This document shows positions 35,542 through 44,571 of a stretch of DNA of 64,000 nt, one piece after another. The translations under genes were made by a program, and so were the position numbers. Below the pieces are notes generated by a model. That model did no database searches. It saw only the letters and a program-made list of their open reading frames with translations, and was not told the DNA's origin. Where the stretch lies: assembly GCA_001940645.1 (NCBI GenBank), contig MDVS01000013.1, forward strand, positions 4,246 through 68,245. The letters are read 5' to 3'. How positions within the stretch are numbered: the first letter of the stretch is position 1; each line of letters starts with the position of its first letter. The stretch is from Candidatus Heimdallarchaeota archaeon LC_3. Its GTDB lineage: Archaea; Asgardarchaeota; Heimdallarchaeia; Hodarchaeales; LC-3.

Positions 35542-36224
35542 CTAAACAATTTTTCTCCCAATATTCCAAAGATTTTCAAAAAATTCAACATAGAAATTCG
35601 TTATTTCTTTTGAATAGATAAGAATAGATTGGGGTTCATTATCCCAAGATGTCATTAATAATTTGTTATTTAGCATTTCAACCGGTCCAGGAATCGGAAA
35701 ATCTACTACTCTTACACGAGAAACAGTTATAAGATTTTTGAAAATGGAATCTATTGAATTTTATAAAAATTCGGCCTGCTTGTTTACAGTTTTATAAGGA
35801 AAAATATATTTTAATGTATCTGTTTTTTTAGAATCTAAAATAGTCTCTCATAAGATGATTTTACACCTTTTACTCCAAAAAATACTTCTGCCCTTATCGA
35901 AGGTGAAATAGTTGATAAATTTTTTAATGTTGGTATTATATTTTCCACAATTTCTTGTTTTTCATCTAACTCTTTTTTAAGGTCATGAATATAGTCATTC
36001 AATCTTTCTGGCTCAACAGCTTGAAAGTATTTTATATTATTTTTGTGGATTACACTTACAAGCCCTTTTAATGCTAATCGATCTAGTATTTCGTAGATTT
36101 TAGATGAGGAGACAAGAACATTTCTTGCTATAATACCAGAAGTACTTAAACCAAGACTTAGTAAGCTTAAATATACCTTACTTTCTCCCGAACTAAGTCC
36201 GAGTTTTATTAATTGATCCTGCAT
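35542..36224 (-). pseudogene. TrmB-family transcriptional regulator, inactivated
   Basis: The first 129 codons are an intact TrmB winged helix plus coiled coil (LGLSSGESKVYLSLLSLGLS, SSKIYEILDRLALKGLVSV, then AEVFFGVKGVKSSYERLF) and end at TAG at 35837. Beyond it the protein continues as ILKK, a one-base shift in an A7 run, TDTLKYIFPYKTVNKQAEFL, another stop TAA, then NSIDSIFKNLITVSRVRVVD, PIPGPVEMLNNKLLMTSWD and NFYVEFFENLWNIGRKIV to TAG at 35542. The reconstructed length of about 227 residues equals a full TrmB protein. Two nonsense codons plus a frameshift mean true decay. It is divergent from a decayed monooxygenase. Confidence 0.82.
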
Positions 36225-36226
36225 AC

Positions 36227-36239
36227 CCCCCTAAGGGGG
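36227..36239. promoter_or_regulatory. CCCCC-TAA-GGGGG inverted repeat at the TrmB pseudogene start
   Basis: The G/C-only arms stand out in this AT-rich DNA. They lie 3 bp before the ATG and about 15-20 bp downstream of a minus-strand TATA-like AATATATATAAG (36247-36262). That is the usual place of an archaeal repressor site; the transcript would also fold a hairpin over the ribosome-binding site. Confidence 0.5.
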
Positions 36240-36319
36240 AGGTGATTCTTATATATATTCCCTTTTTGATAAGAATATGTTAAACAAAATCTTATTTTAG
36301 ATATTTGGATGGTCAAAAT

Positions 36320-36635
36320 ATGAAAAAAAAACGAAATTTGTATTGAATTCACAACTTTCGAAATTAGAAAAAATGTTTCTGATAAAGAGGTTATAATTGT
36401 ATCTGAAAATATGCAAAAAGGATTTTTATCTAAATTTGAAGGATATATTGAAAGAAAACTCATTAAAAATAATAATAACGAGTGAGCTGATCTCGTTTAC
36501 TGGAAAAACGAACAAATTGCTATTGAAGCAGCCAAAAAAGCAAGTAAAAGTTCTGATTGTTTTGAATATTTTCAATTACTAAATATGGAGTCGGTTAAGA
36601 TTAATTATTATCAAATAATTAACCAATTCAACTAA
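36320..36635 (+). pseudogene. antibiotic biosynthesis monooxygenase (ABM)-like protein, inactivated
   Basis: ATG at 36320 is followed by an A9 run; with one base fewer the frame reads MKKNEICIEFTTFEIRKNVS, then GFLSKFEGYIERKLIKNNNNE, an in-frame TGA, ADLVYWKNEQIAIEAAKKAS, FEYFQLLNMESVKINYY and stop TAA at 36635. The order F-L-x-x-x-x-G-Y-I-x-R-x-L, D-x-V-Y-W and Y-F-x-L-(L/I) is that of ABM-like dimeric ferredoxin-fold proteins. At the TGA position relatives usually carry Trp (G-E-W-x-D), so TGG to TGA is likely. Two lesions support a pseudogene. Confidence 0.65.
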
Positions 36636-36956
36636 AATAGAACTAATAGGCTATTAATGGGATTTTGCTTGATATAGAACTAATTTTTCTATTTTTTTAA
36701 TTTTTATTTTCAAAACCAAAGTTTAATGTAAAAACAAAAGTAAAAAAATATATGTTTTTTGTTAACCTTTGCAAATATTTAAATGAAAAAAAATTAGACT
36801 TCTATTAACAGGATTTGTTTTTTTACTCTTACTACATTAAAGGATAAACAAAAACCAAAAGTTTGCATTTCTCTTTTTAATTTTAGAGTAGTTAAATCAC
36901 AACTATAGCGATAAAAAGAACATTAACCTGTGAAACCAACACGAAGTAGATATAAA

Positions 36957-37439
36957 ATGAGTACCGATATAGTAATTAAAGACGTAAAAGTAAAAGACCT
37001 CCAACCATTTGAGAATAAATTCAGACTTAATTTCAAGGTTATAGATAAATCTGAGGTAAGAGAAGTAACTAACAAAAATAATCCATCAGAAACACACCGA
37101 ATTAGCGATGTTACCGTTGCTGATGACACTGGAGCAATAATTCTCTCAGCATGGGACGAAGACATCGATTTTTTAGAAGATAATAAGTTTTTTAAAATTG
37201 AGAACGGTTATGTCAATGTGTTTAGAGATTCTATGAGATTATCAAAGGGTAAATTTGGAAATTTCGCTCCTTCTGAAGAAGAGTTTGAAGCAAATACTGA
37301 AACAAACAGAAGTGACGAAGTTCACGAAAGATACCAACAAAGATCAAATTACAACAGAGGAAACCAAAACTATAATAGAGGCGGTGGTTATAACAGTGAC
37401 AAAAGTGATCGCCCAAGAGAAAGAAGACTAAGATTTTAG
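36957..37439 (+). CDS. ssb: archaeal single-stranded DNA-binding protein (one OB fold)
   Basis: One OB fold covers about residues 1-110: DIVIKDVKVKDLQPFENKFRLNFKVIDK, then ISDVTVADDTGAIILSAWDEDID, then FFKIENGYVNVFRDSMRLSKGKFG. This is the Sulfolobus-SSB-like form with the aromatic W and F contacts. The C-terminal 45 residues are Arg/Gly/Tyr/Asn-rich (NRGNQNYNRGGGYN), a flexible tail that binds partners or nucleic acid. It protects ssDNA in replication and repair. ATG at 36957 is preferred to the in-frame GTG at 36930, since the OB fold starts right after it. Confidence 0.88.
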   Translation: MSTDIVIKDVKVKDLQPFENKFRLNFKVIDKSEVREVTNKNNPSETHRISDVTVADDTGAIILSAWDEDIDFLEDNKFFKIENGYVNVFRDSMRLSKGKFGNFAPSEEEFEANTETNRSDEVHERYQQRSNYNRGNQNYNRGGGYNSDKSDRPRERRLRF

Positions 37440-37565
37440 TTTATAGATCTCAATAACTCTTATTTTTAGTTTCTTTTCAATCCTCGAAAATATTTCTCAT
37501 TAAATATTTTCATAAAAATAATTTGATTTTGTAAGTTTTTATTGCAAAAATAAAGACTATTTTTA

Positions 37566-38534
37566 TCAATTTTCAATTAAAGCAATACCATTTTCAGTAA
37601 GTTTTCTGTTTTTATTAATGATCAAATTCCCTAATCTAGGGATACTTCCTTTAATTGTATTTTCTTTAATCAAAATTATTGCTTGCTCAATTTTGGAAAG
37701 AATTTCTTCTTCACTAGCAAAATCTTTAATTTTTAAGGCAAGTTGAGGATTTCTCCCTAATTTTCCCCCCATACTAAGTTGAAATCCTTTTTTGCTTACC
37801 CCAAGTGCATTAAAAGGACATACCATGATACATTGACCACAATTAATACATGATTGATTGAACTCGGGAAAAGACATGCTATTCATCTTAATAGCTGATT
37901 CTTTGCAAGTATGGTAACATATACTACATTGATTGCAATTCTCTTCTAATAATTTTGGTTTTTCTTGAGTTATTATTGATATATCTTTTATTTGAGGTTC
38001 TGAACATGCGTTTGGGCAACCAGCTATTGCTATCTTAAGTTTAGAGTGAAAAAGGATAGGCTCTGATTGATTATTATGAAAAAATTCACTCCAACCCAAT
38101 TCTTCAATTTTCAAATCAATTTTTTTACCTAAAGATTCAATATCTACTAAGGAAAGAGGGCATCCCTTAGCTCCACCACATAGTTTTATCTCATAGGATT
38201 CATCCTGATCCGGATCATTTAGATAAATTCCAGAATTCATTAATGATTTAATTAGTTGATAATCAGTTTCTGAAAGTATTCCCCCAGCTGTCTTCAAACC
38301 AGATGACTTTTTAATAGATTTTTCATTAATTTTTTCTTTTACAGTACTAGAATTTTTGGTCTTTTCTTTAAGTAAAGTAATAACTTCATCTGTGATTAAT
38401 GAAAGATTATTTTTCTTTGCATGATTTAATGCTTTTTTCTTAATTATCTTTCTAATGAAAAAAGGAGCTTTTTCTAATCTTTGTTTTGCTTCTGGTGACC
38501 ATTTTATTGAATCTTGTTCTAATGAGTTTCCCAT
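37566..38534 (-). CDS. siroheme sulfite/nitrite reductase-like protein with ferredoxin insert
   Basis: The N-terminus WSPEAKQRLEKAPFFIRKIIKKKALNHA matches the PCP_red-like helical domain. The siroheme/[4Fe-4S] motif CGGAKGC (CX5C) with CPNAC (CX3C) follows at about residues 115 and 177. A two-cluster ferredoxin insert carries CNQCSICYHTC and CINCGQCIMVC. This order is that of small one-chain sulfite reductases related to AsrC or assimilatory-type archaeal enzymes, which reduce sulfite with electrons through the ferredoxin. At 322 residues it fits. No AsrA/AsrB partner is in the window, so the electron donor is unknown. Confidence 0.83.
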   Translation of the reverse strand: MGNSLEQDSIKWSPEAKQRLEKAPFFIRKIIKKKALNHAKKNNLSLITDEVITLLKEKTKNSSTVKEKINEKSIKKSSGLKTAGGILSETDYQLIKSLMNSGIYLNDPDQDESYEIKLCGGAKGCPLSLVDIESLGKKIDLKIEELGWSEFFHNNQSEPILFHSKLKIAIAGCPNACSEPQIKDISIITQEKPKLLEENCNQCSICYHTCKESAIKMNSMSFPEFNQSCINCGQCIMVCPFNALGVSKKGFQLSMGGKLGRNPQLALKIKDFASEEEILSKIEQAIILIKENTIKGSIPRLGNLIINKNRKLTENGIALIEN

Positions 38535-38683
38535 AACAATTTTACCCTTGAGAATCAGTAGAAAGCCCTAATTATATATACATTAGTGAGAGTACATGAG
38601 AATAAATGAGAAAATTGTAAGTAAAATTGCCAATTCAAACTGAATTGATTTTGTAATATTAGAAATTAATCTTTTGCTAAAAC

Positions 38684-40138
38684 CTATAATATAGCGATTT
38701 GATTACCTAATTCAATAATTGAACTAATTAATAATTCAAAATCTTCTTTTCTACTTCTGTGATTTGTTATCGCTACTCTTATAACATAATTTCCTTTTAA
38801 ATTTGTGTATGATGGAATAGCAATTCCTTTTTCATGTAATTGCCACAAAATTTCCTCATTAATTTTATTTAGTTGTTCTTGTGTCATCTCTATGTTATCA
38901 GGCTTAAATCTGAAACAAACGATATTCATGGAAACTGGAATTGATAATTCTAAAGATTTTTCTCTCATTATCAAGCTTGCAAGATAGTTAGCTTGATTAA
39001 TATTTTGTTGAACTAATCTACCAAATTTTTCAATTCCCTGTTCTTTGATGAGTGTCCAAATCTTAAGTGCTTTGAAACTACGTGATAATTGAATTCCATA
39101 ATCGGCAAACCAAGTTTCTGAAGCGTGTAGACCTCTTGTAGAATGAGCTATATAATCTGCTGTTAAAGAAAGAGCCTTAAGATGGTCAGATTTTCTTTTT
39201 ACTAGAATTCCCCCTGCTTCATAGTTTATATACATCCATTTATGAAAATCGAATGCGATAGAATCTGCTAGTTCAAGATTTTTTGCTAAATAATTTGATT
39301 CAGGTGAAATTTTTGTTAAAGCACCAAACGCACCATCAACATGCAACCAAAGATCATATTTTTTAGATATTGAAGATAATTTTCCCAAATCATCAACTGC
39401 TCCTGTATTCACTGTTCCTAGATTACCTATAATACAGATGGGTTTAAATCCTTTTTTAATATCATCATTGATTGATTTTTCGAGCTCATCGCAATTTATT
39501 TCATAACTATCATTAACGGAGATTTTTCTTAAGTACTGATCTCCAATCCCGAAAAGCTCAATTGCTTTTAGAATTGAACTATGCATTTCATTAGATCCAT
39601 AAAATGTTAATTTGTTGCTAGATGATTGCAATCCTTCTTTCCGAATATCATATCCTGCTTTTGTATTTCGTGCCACTACTAATCCGATTAAGTTCGCCAT
39701 GGAACCCCCAGTCGTAATTAAACCTGATGCTTCAGAATCAAAGCCAAACATTTCTTTAGCCCAGTCAATAACTTGATTCTCCATATAAGTAGCTGAATGA
39801 TTGAATCCTCCTGAGTTGTAATTAATTGAAGATGCAATAAAATCCGCTAAAGCACCTGAGAAAGAACCACTTCCTATTACCCAACCCCAAAATCTTGGAT
39901 GGATGTTACCCATTCCATAAGGAATCACATTATCTTTGATTTCTTGATAGATATCAGTAATATTTTCACCCGATTTTGGAAGATTTGCTTGAAATTTCTT
40001 TTTTATTTCTTCGGTTGGTTGTTGCCATATAGGTTTTTCCCGTATATTTTTTAAGTAATCAATCATATCGTCTACAATTTGATGTCCTAACGCTTTTAAA
40101 CTGTCCCAATCTTTGGGATCTAAAGTTTCTTCACTCAT
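38684..40138 (-). CDS. group II PLP-dependent amino acid decarboxylase
   Basis: The PLP lysine lies in AFDFHKWMYINYEAGG near residue 304. Further family elements are PRFWGWVIGSGSFSGALADF, GLITTGGSMANLIGLVVAR, the cofactor-stacking region GSNEMHSSILKAIELFG, and LWLHVDGAFGA with the PLP-contacting Asp. The C-terminal RVAITNHRSRKEDFELLI closes the fold. At 484 residues it resembles aromatic-L-amino-acid/tyrosine decarboxylases rather than the shorter archaeal MfnA. It makes an amine plus CO2; whether the substrate is aromatic, Glu or Asp cannot be fixed by eye. ATG at 40138; monocistronic. Confidence 0.88.
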   Translation of the reverse strand: MSEETLDPKDWDSLKALGHQIVDDMIDYLKNIREKPIWQQPTEEIKKKFQANLPKSGENITDIYQEIKDNVIPYGMGNIHPRFWGWVIGSGSFSGALADFIASSINYNSGGFNHSATYMENQVIDWAKEMFGFDSEASGLITTGGSMANLIGLVVARNTKAGYDIRKEGLQSSSNKLTFYGSNEMHSSILKAIELFGIGDQYLRKISVNDSYEINCDELEKSINDDIKKGFKPICIIGNLGTVNTGAVDDLGKLSSISKKYDLWLHVDGAFGALTKISPESNYLAKNLELADSIAFDFHKWMYINYEAGGILVKRKSDHLKALSLTADYIAHSTRGLHASETWFADYGIQLSRSFKALKIWTLIKEQGIEKFGRLVQQNINQANYLASLIMREKSLELSIPVSMNIVCFRFKPDNIEMTQEQLNKINEEILWQLHEKGIAIPSYTNLKGNYVIRVAITNHRSRKEDFELLISSIIELGNQIAIL

Positions 40139-40250
40139 TGCCTATCATCATTTCAAAATTAATAATAATCATAAGAAAAAAACATTATATATCTTAATTG
40201 TTAAACACAAATAGCAGGAAGAAAAAGTGTCATTTTAAGGGAAGTCAAAT

Positions 40251-40874
40251 ATGTTATCAATATCAAGTATTTTGTCATCAGCAGATACTCTTGGAACAGG
40301 ATTCTTACCTGTAAAAGAAGAAGAATGGTGGTTTGCTGTTGGAAACAAAAAATATTGGAAAGAAAATGATAAGGATGACTTATTAATCAGCTTCACTTCT
40401 ATAGGAGGACATGTTGAGGATGGCGAAGGTATTATTGACGCAACATTAAGAGAGGTAAAAGAAGAAACGGGTAATAATGCTACCATTTCATCAGCTGATC
40501 AAACATTTATTATAGAAGCTGAGATAATTGAAGAAAATGTTTTTAATTTTCAAATTAAATCAAAAGAATTAATAAATATTGAAGATACACCTAACCCATG
40601 GATTATATATAAAGTTAAAACAATATCCGGCTTGTTAGGAGTTGTTGTTTATCAAGGAGAATTTGATGGTCAGCCATATCCACAAGCTGAAGTACCTGCA
40701 CTTATTTGTTTACCTCCTGGATTATTACAGCAATGCCCAATTTTATTAAAGTCAAGTCTTTCTAATGGAGCCAAATTATTGGAACAGGATGATAAGATTC
40801 CAAGAAATGCTTTAATTTATCCCTTCGGTTCAGCAACAATTATTAAAGAATTAATAAATAGTTCCAGTAGTTAA
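40251..40874 (+). CDS. Nudix hydrolase
   Basis: The Nudix box is GGHVEDGEGIIDATLREVKEETGNN near residues 65-90, with all catalytic Glu residues present. It is embedded in a 207-residue protein whose N-terminus SADTLGTGFLPVKEEEWWFAVGNKKYW is not a usual Nudix start. The C-terminal 100 residues, with PWIIYKVKTISGLLGVVVYQ and DGQPYPQAEVPALICLPPG, form an extra domain. The substrate is not predictable. ATG at 40251. The stop lies 2 bp before the next gene, so the two are surely cotranscribed. Confidence 0.83.
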   Translation: MLSISSILSSADTLGTGFLPVKEEEWWFAVGNKKYWKENDKDDLLISFTSIGGHVEDGEGIIDATLREVKEETGNNATISSADQTFIIEAEIIEENVFNFQIKSKELINIEDTPNPWIIYKVKTISGLLGVVVYQGEFDGQPYPQAEVPALICLPPGLLQQCPILLKSSLSNGAKLLEQDDKIPRNALIYPFGSATIIKELINSSSS

Positions 40875-40876
40875 CG

Positions 40877-42007
40877 GTGAATATAATTCAAAATACAATT
40901 ATTGATTTTATTAAAGATCTCTTACCGATTATAGCTATAATTCTTAGTATTGCTTTCTTTTTTATCGCTTTATACTTATATAAATCAGATTCTCTCTCAA
41001 AATTTAATTTATTATTTTCTTTAAGTTTGATTTCTATAAGCATAGCATTTTTTGTTTTTCCTTTAGGATCAACGTTTTCTATACCAATTTTAAGTACAAG
41101 ATTACTTAATACATTTGGTTACTTAAGTTTGGTACTACTAACATGGAGTATGAGTATTACGTATTTAGGAGAGGAGAATTGGGACAAAAAATATTATGTT
41201 ATAATATATTTTATGATATATATTATAATTACATCTGCTGTATGGCTTCCCAATTCCATTGCAGTAGATTCTGGTGATATACAACTTTCTGATTCACTTG
41301 TTATTATTTCAGTAATTTTTTCATCAATATTAATCTTATCGATTTTCTTTTTCCTTTTTATAAGTTATAAGAACTCAACTAGAGAAAAAGAGATAAGATT
41401 ACAACTTCTTTTCTTAATTTTAGGACTTTCTATGATAGTTTTCGCTTTGGTTCTTGGTTACTCTTCTGAAATATTTTTTGAAAATCAAAACTTTGACTCA
41501 TTAAGTCTTTTCATAGCTGGTATTGGGTTTTTTCTTATTATATACGCAATGTTTCAAGACTTAACATTAAGCAGAATTAAGATTGTATCAGCATTGAACA
41601 GAGCACAAAAATATTTGGATAAAGGTTCTGACAAAGAAATAAAGAATGTTAATAGAATTTTACATCATTCACAATCATTAGCAAAAAAGATGAAGCTAAT
41701 AGAGGCAGAAATTTCCGTAATGCTTGCTCGAATTAATCTATCAACATTACTAGGACAATTTTCAAATGCAAATAAATTCATTGTGATAACTGAAGAATTG
41801 ATACTAAGGAATAAAAGAGAGATTAAAAATTATGACCTTGATAAATACAAAAAACAAGTTAATATGCAAACAACAGGTTTAGGCTTAGAAAAACTTTACG
41901 ATGGAAGTAAAGATGCGAAAAAAGAATTGAAAAATTGCATAGATTACATTGATAAGGTAATTTACCATTTTAAATCTGAAAGTGGACAGAAATTTTCAGT
42001 TGATTAG
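40877..42007 (+). CDS. seven-helix membrane protein with helical cytosolic tail
   Basis: Seven hydrophobic segments fill residues 10-235 (IIAIILSIAFFFIALYLY, LIFSLSLIS-type helix 2, and so on to LFIAGIGFFLIIYAMFQ). The arrangement recalls the 7TM sensor module of archaeal histidine kinases. The remaining 140 residues are helical (SALNRAQKYLDKGSDKEIKN, LARINLSTLLGQFSNANKF) and contain no H-box or ATPase motif, so this is a sensor or scaffold rather than a kinase. GTG start at 40877, 2 bp after the Nudix stop. It ends tail-to-tail with the ParA-like gene, 2 bp apart. Confidence 0.68.
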   Translation: MNIIQNTIIDFIKDLLPIIAIILSIAFFFIALYLYKSDSLSKFNLLFSLSLISISIAFFVFPLGSTFSIPILSTRLLNTFGYLSLVLLTWSMSITYLGEENWDKKYYVIIYFMIYIIITSAVWLPNSIAVDSGDIQLSDSLVIISVIFSSILILSIFFFLFISYKNSTREKEIRLQLLFLILGLSMIVFALVLGYSSEIFFENQNFDSLSLFIAGIGFFLIIYAMFQDLTLSRIKIVSALNRAQKYLDKGSDKEIKNVNRILHHSQSLAKKMKLIEAEISVMLARINLSTLLGQFSNANKFIVITEELILRNKREIKNYDLDKYKKQVNMQTTGLGLEKLYDGSKDAKKELKNCIDYIDKVIYHFKSESGQKFSVD

Positions 42008-42009
42008 AT

Positions 42010-42789
42010 TTAGTTGTTAATTTTTTCTATTATATTTTTCAAAGTTTTCTCAAAGTGATTAATTATTTCTGTCAAGTCAATTTCCTCTTCTAAAAATAAG
42101 AGAGATGCTATTTTATCTAGATAATAAATCTCACCGATCGAATTTATCTCTAATTTTGTAAATTGTTCATTAAATGATTTTATTAATGATTTAATTTTTG
42201 CATCTGATTCTTCTGAATTTGGAATCTGGTTCCAGAGTAAAAAATCTTTTCTTGGGTCTGAATTTATTTTCTTTATTTTTGAAAAGATTTCTTTCGATAG
42301 AGATAATGAACCATTAACAGCATATCTTGATGGTCTAAGCAAAGTAATAGAACAATTACTCAACATTAAGAAATTGATAGCTACTCTAGATAGACCACTT
42401 TGATTATCAAATATAATCCATCTAAAATTAGATTTCTCTAAATGAGTTAATAAAGAAAACATTTTTTGTAACATTCTCGCATGCCACTTCTCATCCATAT
42501 TGAGAATCTCTTTTCCTTCAGCAGGAGGTGGTGCATAAACAGCACTTAGGTTTTTAATTGGTTCTGTTACAATGTTTTCAAAGGTTTTAGTTCCTTCAAA
42601 ATAGTCCAATAATGTAAATCTATATTTTTTTGGTAAAAAAGTATTCAAAGAAGGAGCATTAAAATCGCAATCAAAAATTATTGTCTTTTCTTTCAATACA
42701 GTAGCACAATAATACGATAAAGCAGTAGCAATTAAAGATTTACCATTTCCACCTTTAAATGAGTGAAATGTTATGATATTTGACAACAT
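42010..42789 (-). CDS. ParA/MinD-family ATPase
   Basis: The deviant Walker A FHSFKGGNGKSLIATALSYY at residues 8-27 carries KGGNGKS with both signature Lys. DCDFNAPSLNTFLP holds the switch I Asp, and WIIFDNQSGLSRVAINFL is the Walker B strand, where N-Q-S replaces the usual D-x-P/T-G. The protein ends in helices (LIKSFNEQFTKLEI). Such ATPases position DNA, membrane proteins or complexes in the cell. With 259 residues and no amphipathic C-terminal helix typical of MinD, the cargo is unclear. ATG at 42789, 16 bp after the winged-helix gene; probable two-gene operon. Confidence 0.82.
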   Translation of the reverse strand: MLSNIITFHSFKGGNGKSLIATALSYYCATVLKEKTIIFDCDFNAPSLNTFLPKKYRFTLLDYFEGTKTFENIVTEPIKNLSAVYAPPPAEGKEILNMDEKWHARMLQKMFSLLTHLEKSNFRWIIFDNQSGLSRVAINFLMLSNCSITLLRPSRYAVNGSLSLSKEIFSKIKKINSDPRKDFLLWNQIPNSEESDAKIKSLIKSFNEQFTKLEINSIGEIYYLDKIASLLFLEEEIDLTEIINHFEKTLKNIIEKINN

Positions 42790-42805
42790 AAGACCAAAAA
42801 TCTTT

Positions 42806-43444
42806 TTATTCTGATTTCAGTCCTAAAGCATAATATTTATGCTCCGAACCAATTATTTGGTAAGTTATTAATGCTTGCTTAAGTAATTTTTTCAGTTCTT
42901 TGGTAACAAGTTTTCCGTTAAAAGATAACTTTGTTACTATTTCTTGATGTGAAATGCCATTCTCGTCTGATCTCATTATAAGATTTGATATTTTTTGTGC
43001 TTCACTATCTAAGGAGGACAATATATTAAAATTCCATATAGTTTGAGAAGGATCACGAACTTTTGAATAATAGAAGTTTGAGTTCGAGGGTTTTAGATCA
43101 ATATTATTGCCTCTTAGAACAAATACCAAGTCACTTTTTTCTAAATCTTCTAAATGACTATAAATTGTAGGACGACTCAAATCTCGAATGGTAGCTAACT
43201 CTTGCGCTGATGCTCCTCGCTTTTCAATACTTTCAAATTTCTTAATGGCATCTAAAGTATCAATACAAGCTTTAAAATCAATTGATTTCTTCTCAAATTT
43301 TTCTGGGATTAAATTATATTCTCCTATTTCCCTTTGTTCAAACAAATTAGAAAAATTTTTGTTTAATAAAGCTATTTCAGTCTTGATTTCCTTTAATTCA
43401 TTGGTAATTGCTTTTAACTCTTTTAATGAATCATTATCTTCCAT
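42806..43444 (-). CDS. winged-helix regulator with N-terminal coiled coil
   Basis: A coiled coil (about 1-45, LKELKAITNELKEIKTEIALL) precedes a first winged helix (ASAQELATIRDLSRPTIYSH, then LEDLEKSDLVFVLRGNNIDL) and a second helical/winged part (ISNLIMRSDENGISHQEIVT, FNGKLVTKELKKLLKQALI). The first wHTH looks like an ArsR/TrmB-type domain. It probably binds DNA as a dimer through the coiled coil. It shares a transcript with the ParA-like ATPase, so it may be its DNA-binding partner, a ParB substitute. That pairing is inference. ATG at 43444. Confidence 0.68.
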   Translation of the reverse strand: MEDNDSLKELKAITNELKEIKTEIALLNKNFSNLFEQREIGEYNLIPEKFEKKSIDFKACIDTLDAIKKFESIEKRGASAQELATIRDLSRPTIYSHLEDLEKSDLVFVLRGNNIDLKPSNSNFYYSKVRDPSQTIWNFNILSSLDSEAQKISNLIMRSDENGISHQEIVTKLSFNGKLVTKELKKLLKQALITYQIIGSEHKYYALGLKSE

Positions 43445-43678
43445 ATTGCATTCACAAGATAAAATTAAAGGAAATCTTACATTTTAACATAAACTAATAA
43501 TCTAGTTAAAATTGTGTTGATAAACTTTTTCAAAAAAAATTTCACCGTTATTCGTAATTAAAATAAGCTAAATATTTAATTAACTTATTTAATAAACTTT
43601 TTTTCAAAAAGATTATTTTCAACAAAATTTAAAATAAATCTTAGGAGTTTTACGGAAATTATTTGGTTATCATATTTT

Positions 43679-44431
43679 CTAAAATATCAGAGAAAGACAA
43701 GTAAGAGCTCCCTCACATTTTTGGAATTCTGAAACATCCAAAGAAACAACATCAAATCCATAATCAGTAATTATATTATTAATCCTTGTAAAACCTTCTG
43801 GGATAATAACTGTACCATTAACTGTCAGGGTATTTGCAGCATATTCTTCATTTTCCTGAGTCGAAATTTTTTTATAATCCGTTAAAACAGGATGGTCTAA
43901 ATATCGGTTAGAAGTTATTATTAAATCGTCCCTGAGCGCTGTAACATAACTTTTAAGATGAATAATTTCAATATCTTCAACAACTTTAACTGGAATTTCA
44001 AAAAAGGATTCTAATTGTTCAATACCTTCCAGATTTGTACGTTGGGTGAATCCAGAAATTAAGTTTGTTGAAAAATGTATAATATCACCTCCCTCAATTG
44101 TTCCTGGTTTTTTGATTTTAGATACAGGCAAATATTGTTTTAAGATCTCTTCAACTGAAATTTCTTCCCCACGACGAGATTCTGCACCCATTCTACATAT
44201 CAACGCCTTTTTATAATGTATTATCGCCGTATCTTCGACAAAGCATGAGTCAGGATGATCAGAAATTTCAGTAATATATATTAATTCGAGTCCTAATTCT
44301 TCTAATGTAGAACAATAAGCTTTATGTTGCTTTTGAGTCTTTTCTATATTGATTTGATGTTTTAAAGGGTGGTTTGATATACATTTAAGAAAATCTTTAC
44401 TTGGTTCACGAACTAATGCGACTTTAATCAT
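43679..44431 (-). CDS. dimethylarginine dimethylaminohydrolase (DDAH)-like amidinohydrolase
   Basis: The guanidino-modifying-enzyme fold is shown by SCFVEDTAII (substrate Glu-Asp), GTIEGGDIIHF, FTQRTNLEGIEQLESFF, the catalytic His in IIHLKSYVTALRDD near residue 163, and the catalytic Cys in KCEGALTCLSLIF at the C-terminus. The family hydrolyses methylarginines to citrulline and an amine or performs related arginine reactions. Whether methylarginine or free arginine is the substrate here is open. At 250 residues it is a normal length. ATG at 44431; monocistronic. Confidence 0.87.
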   Translation of the reverse strand: MIKVALVREPSKDFLKCISNHPLKHQINIEKTQKQHKAYCSTLEELGLELIYITEISDHPDSCFVEDTAIIHYKKALICRMGAESRRGEEISVEEILKQYLPVSKIKKPGTIEGGDIIHFSTNLISGFTQRTNLEGIEQLESFFEIPVKVVEDIEIIHLKSYVTALRDDLIITSNRYLDHPVLTDYKKISTQENEEYAANTLTVNGTVIIPEGFTRINNIITDYGFDVVSLDVSEFQKCEGALTCLSLIF

Positions 44432-44571
44432 ATAATAATTCCTGATAATTTAAAAAATTCGATATTTAATAATTCACTACACACATTAAATACATAAATC
44501 ACAATATTAAGTTAAAATTGATTTTTTATAAATATAAAAAAAACAAAACAAATTGGAGTGTCCATTTAATT

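Noticed and set aside
36320..36635. TGA in the ABM gene read as Trp or selenocysteine
   Set aside because: TGA ends many normal genes in this window (for example 10752-11396 and 46086's upstream copy), there is no sign of a SECIS element, and a second lesion (A9 shift) is present; simple decay is simpler.
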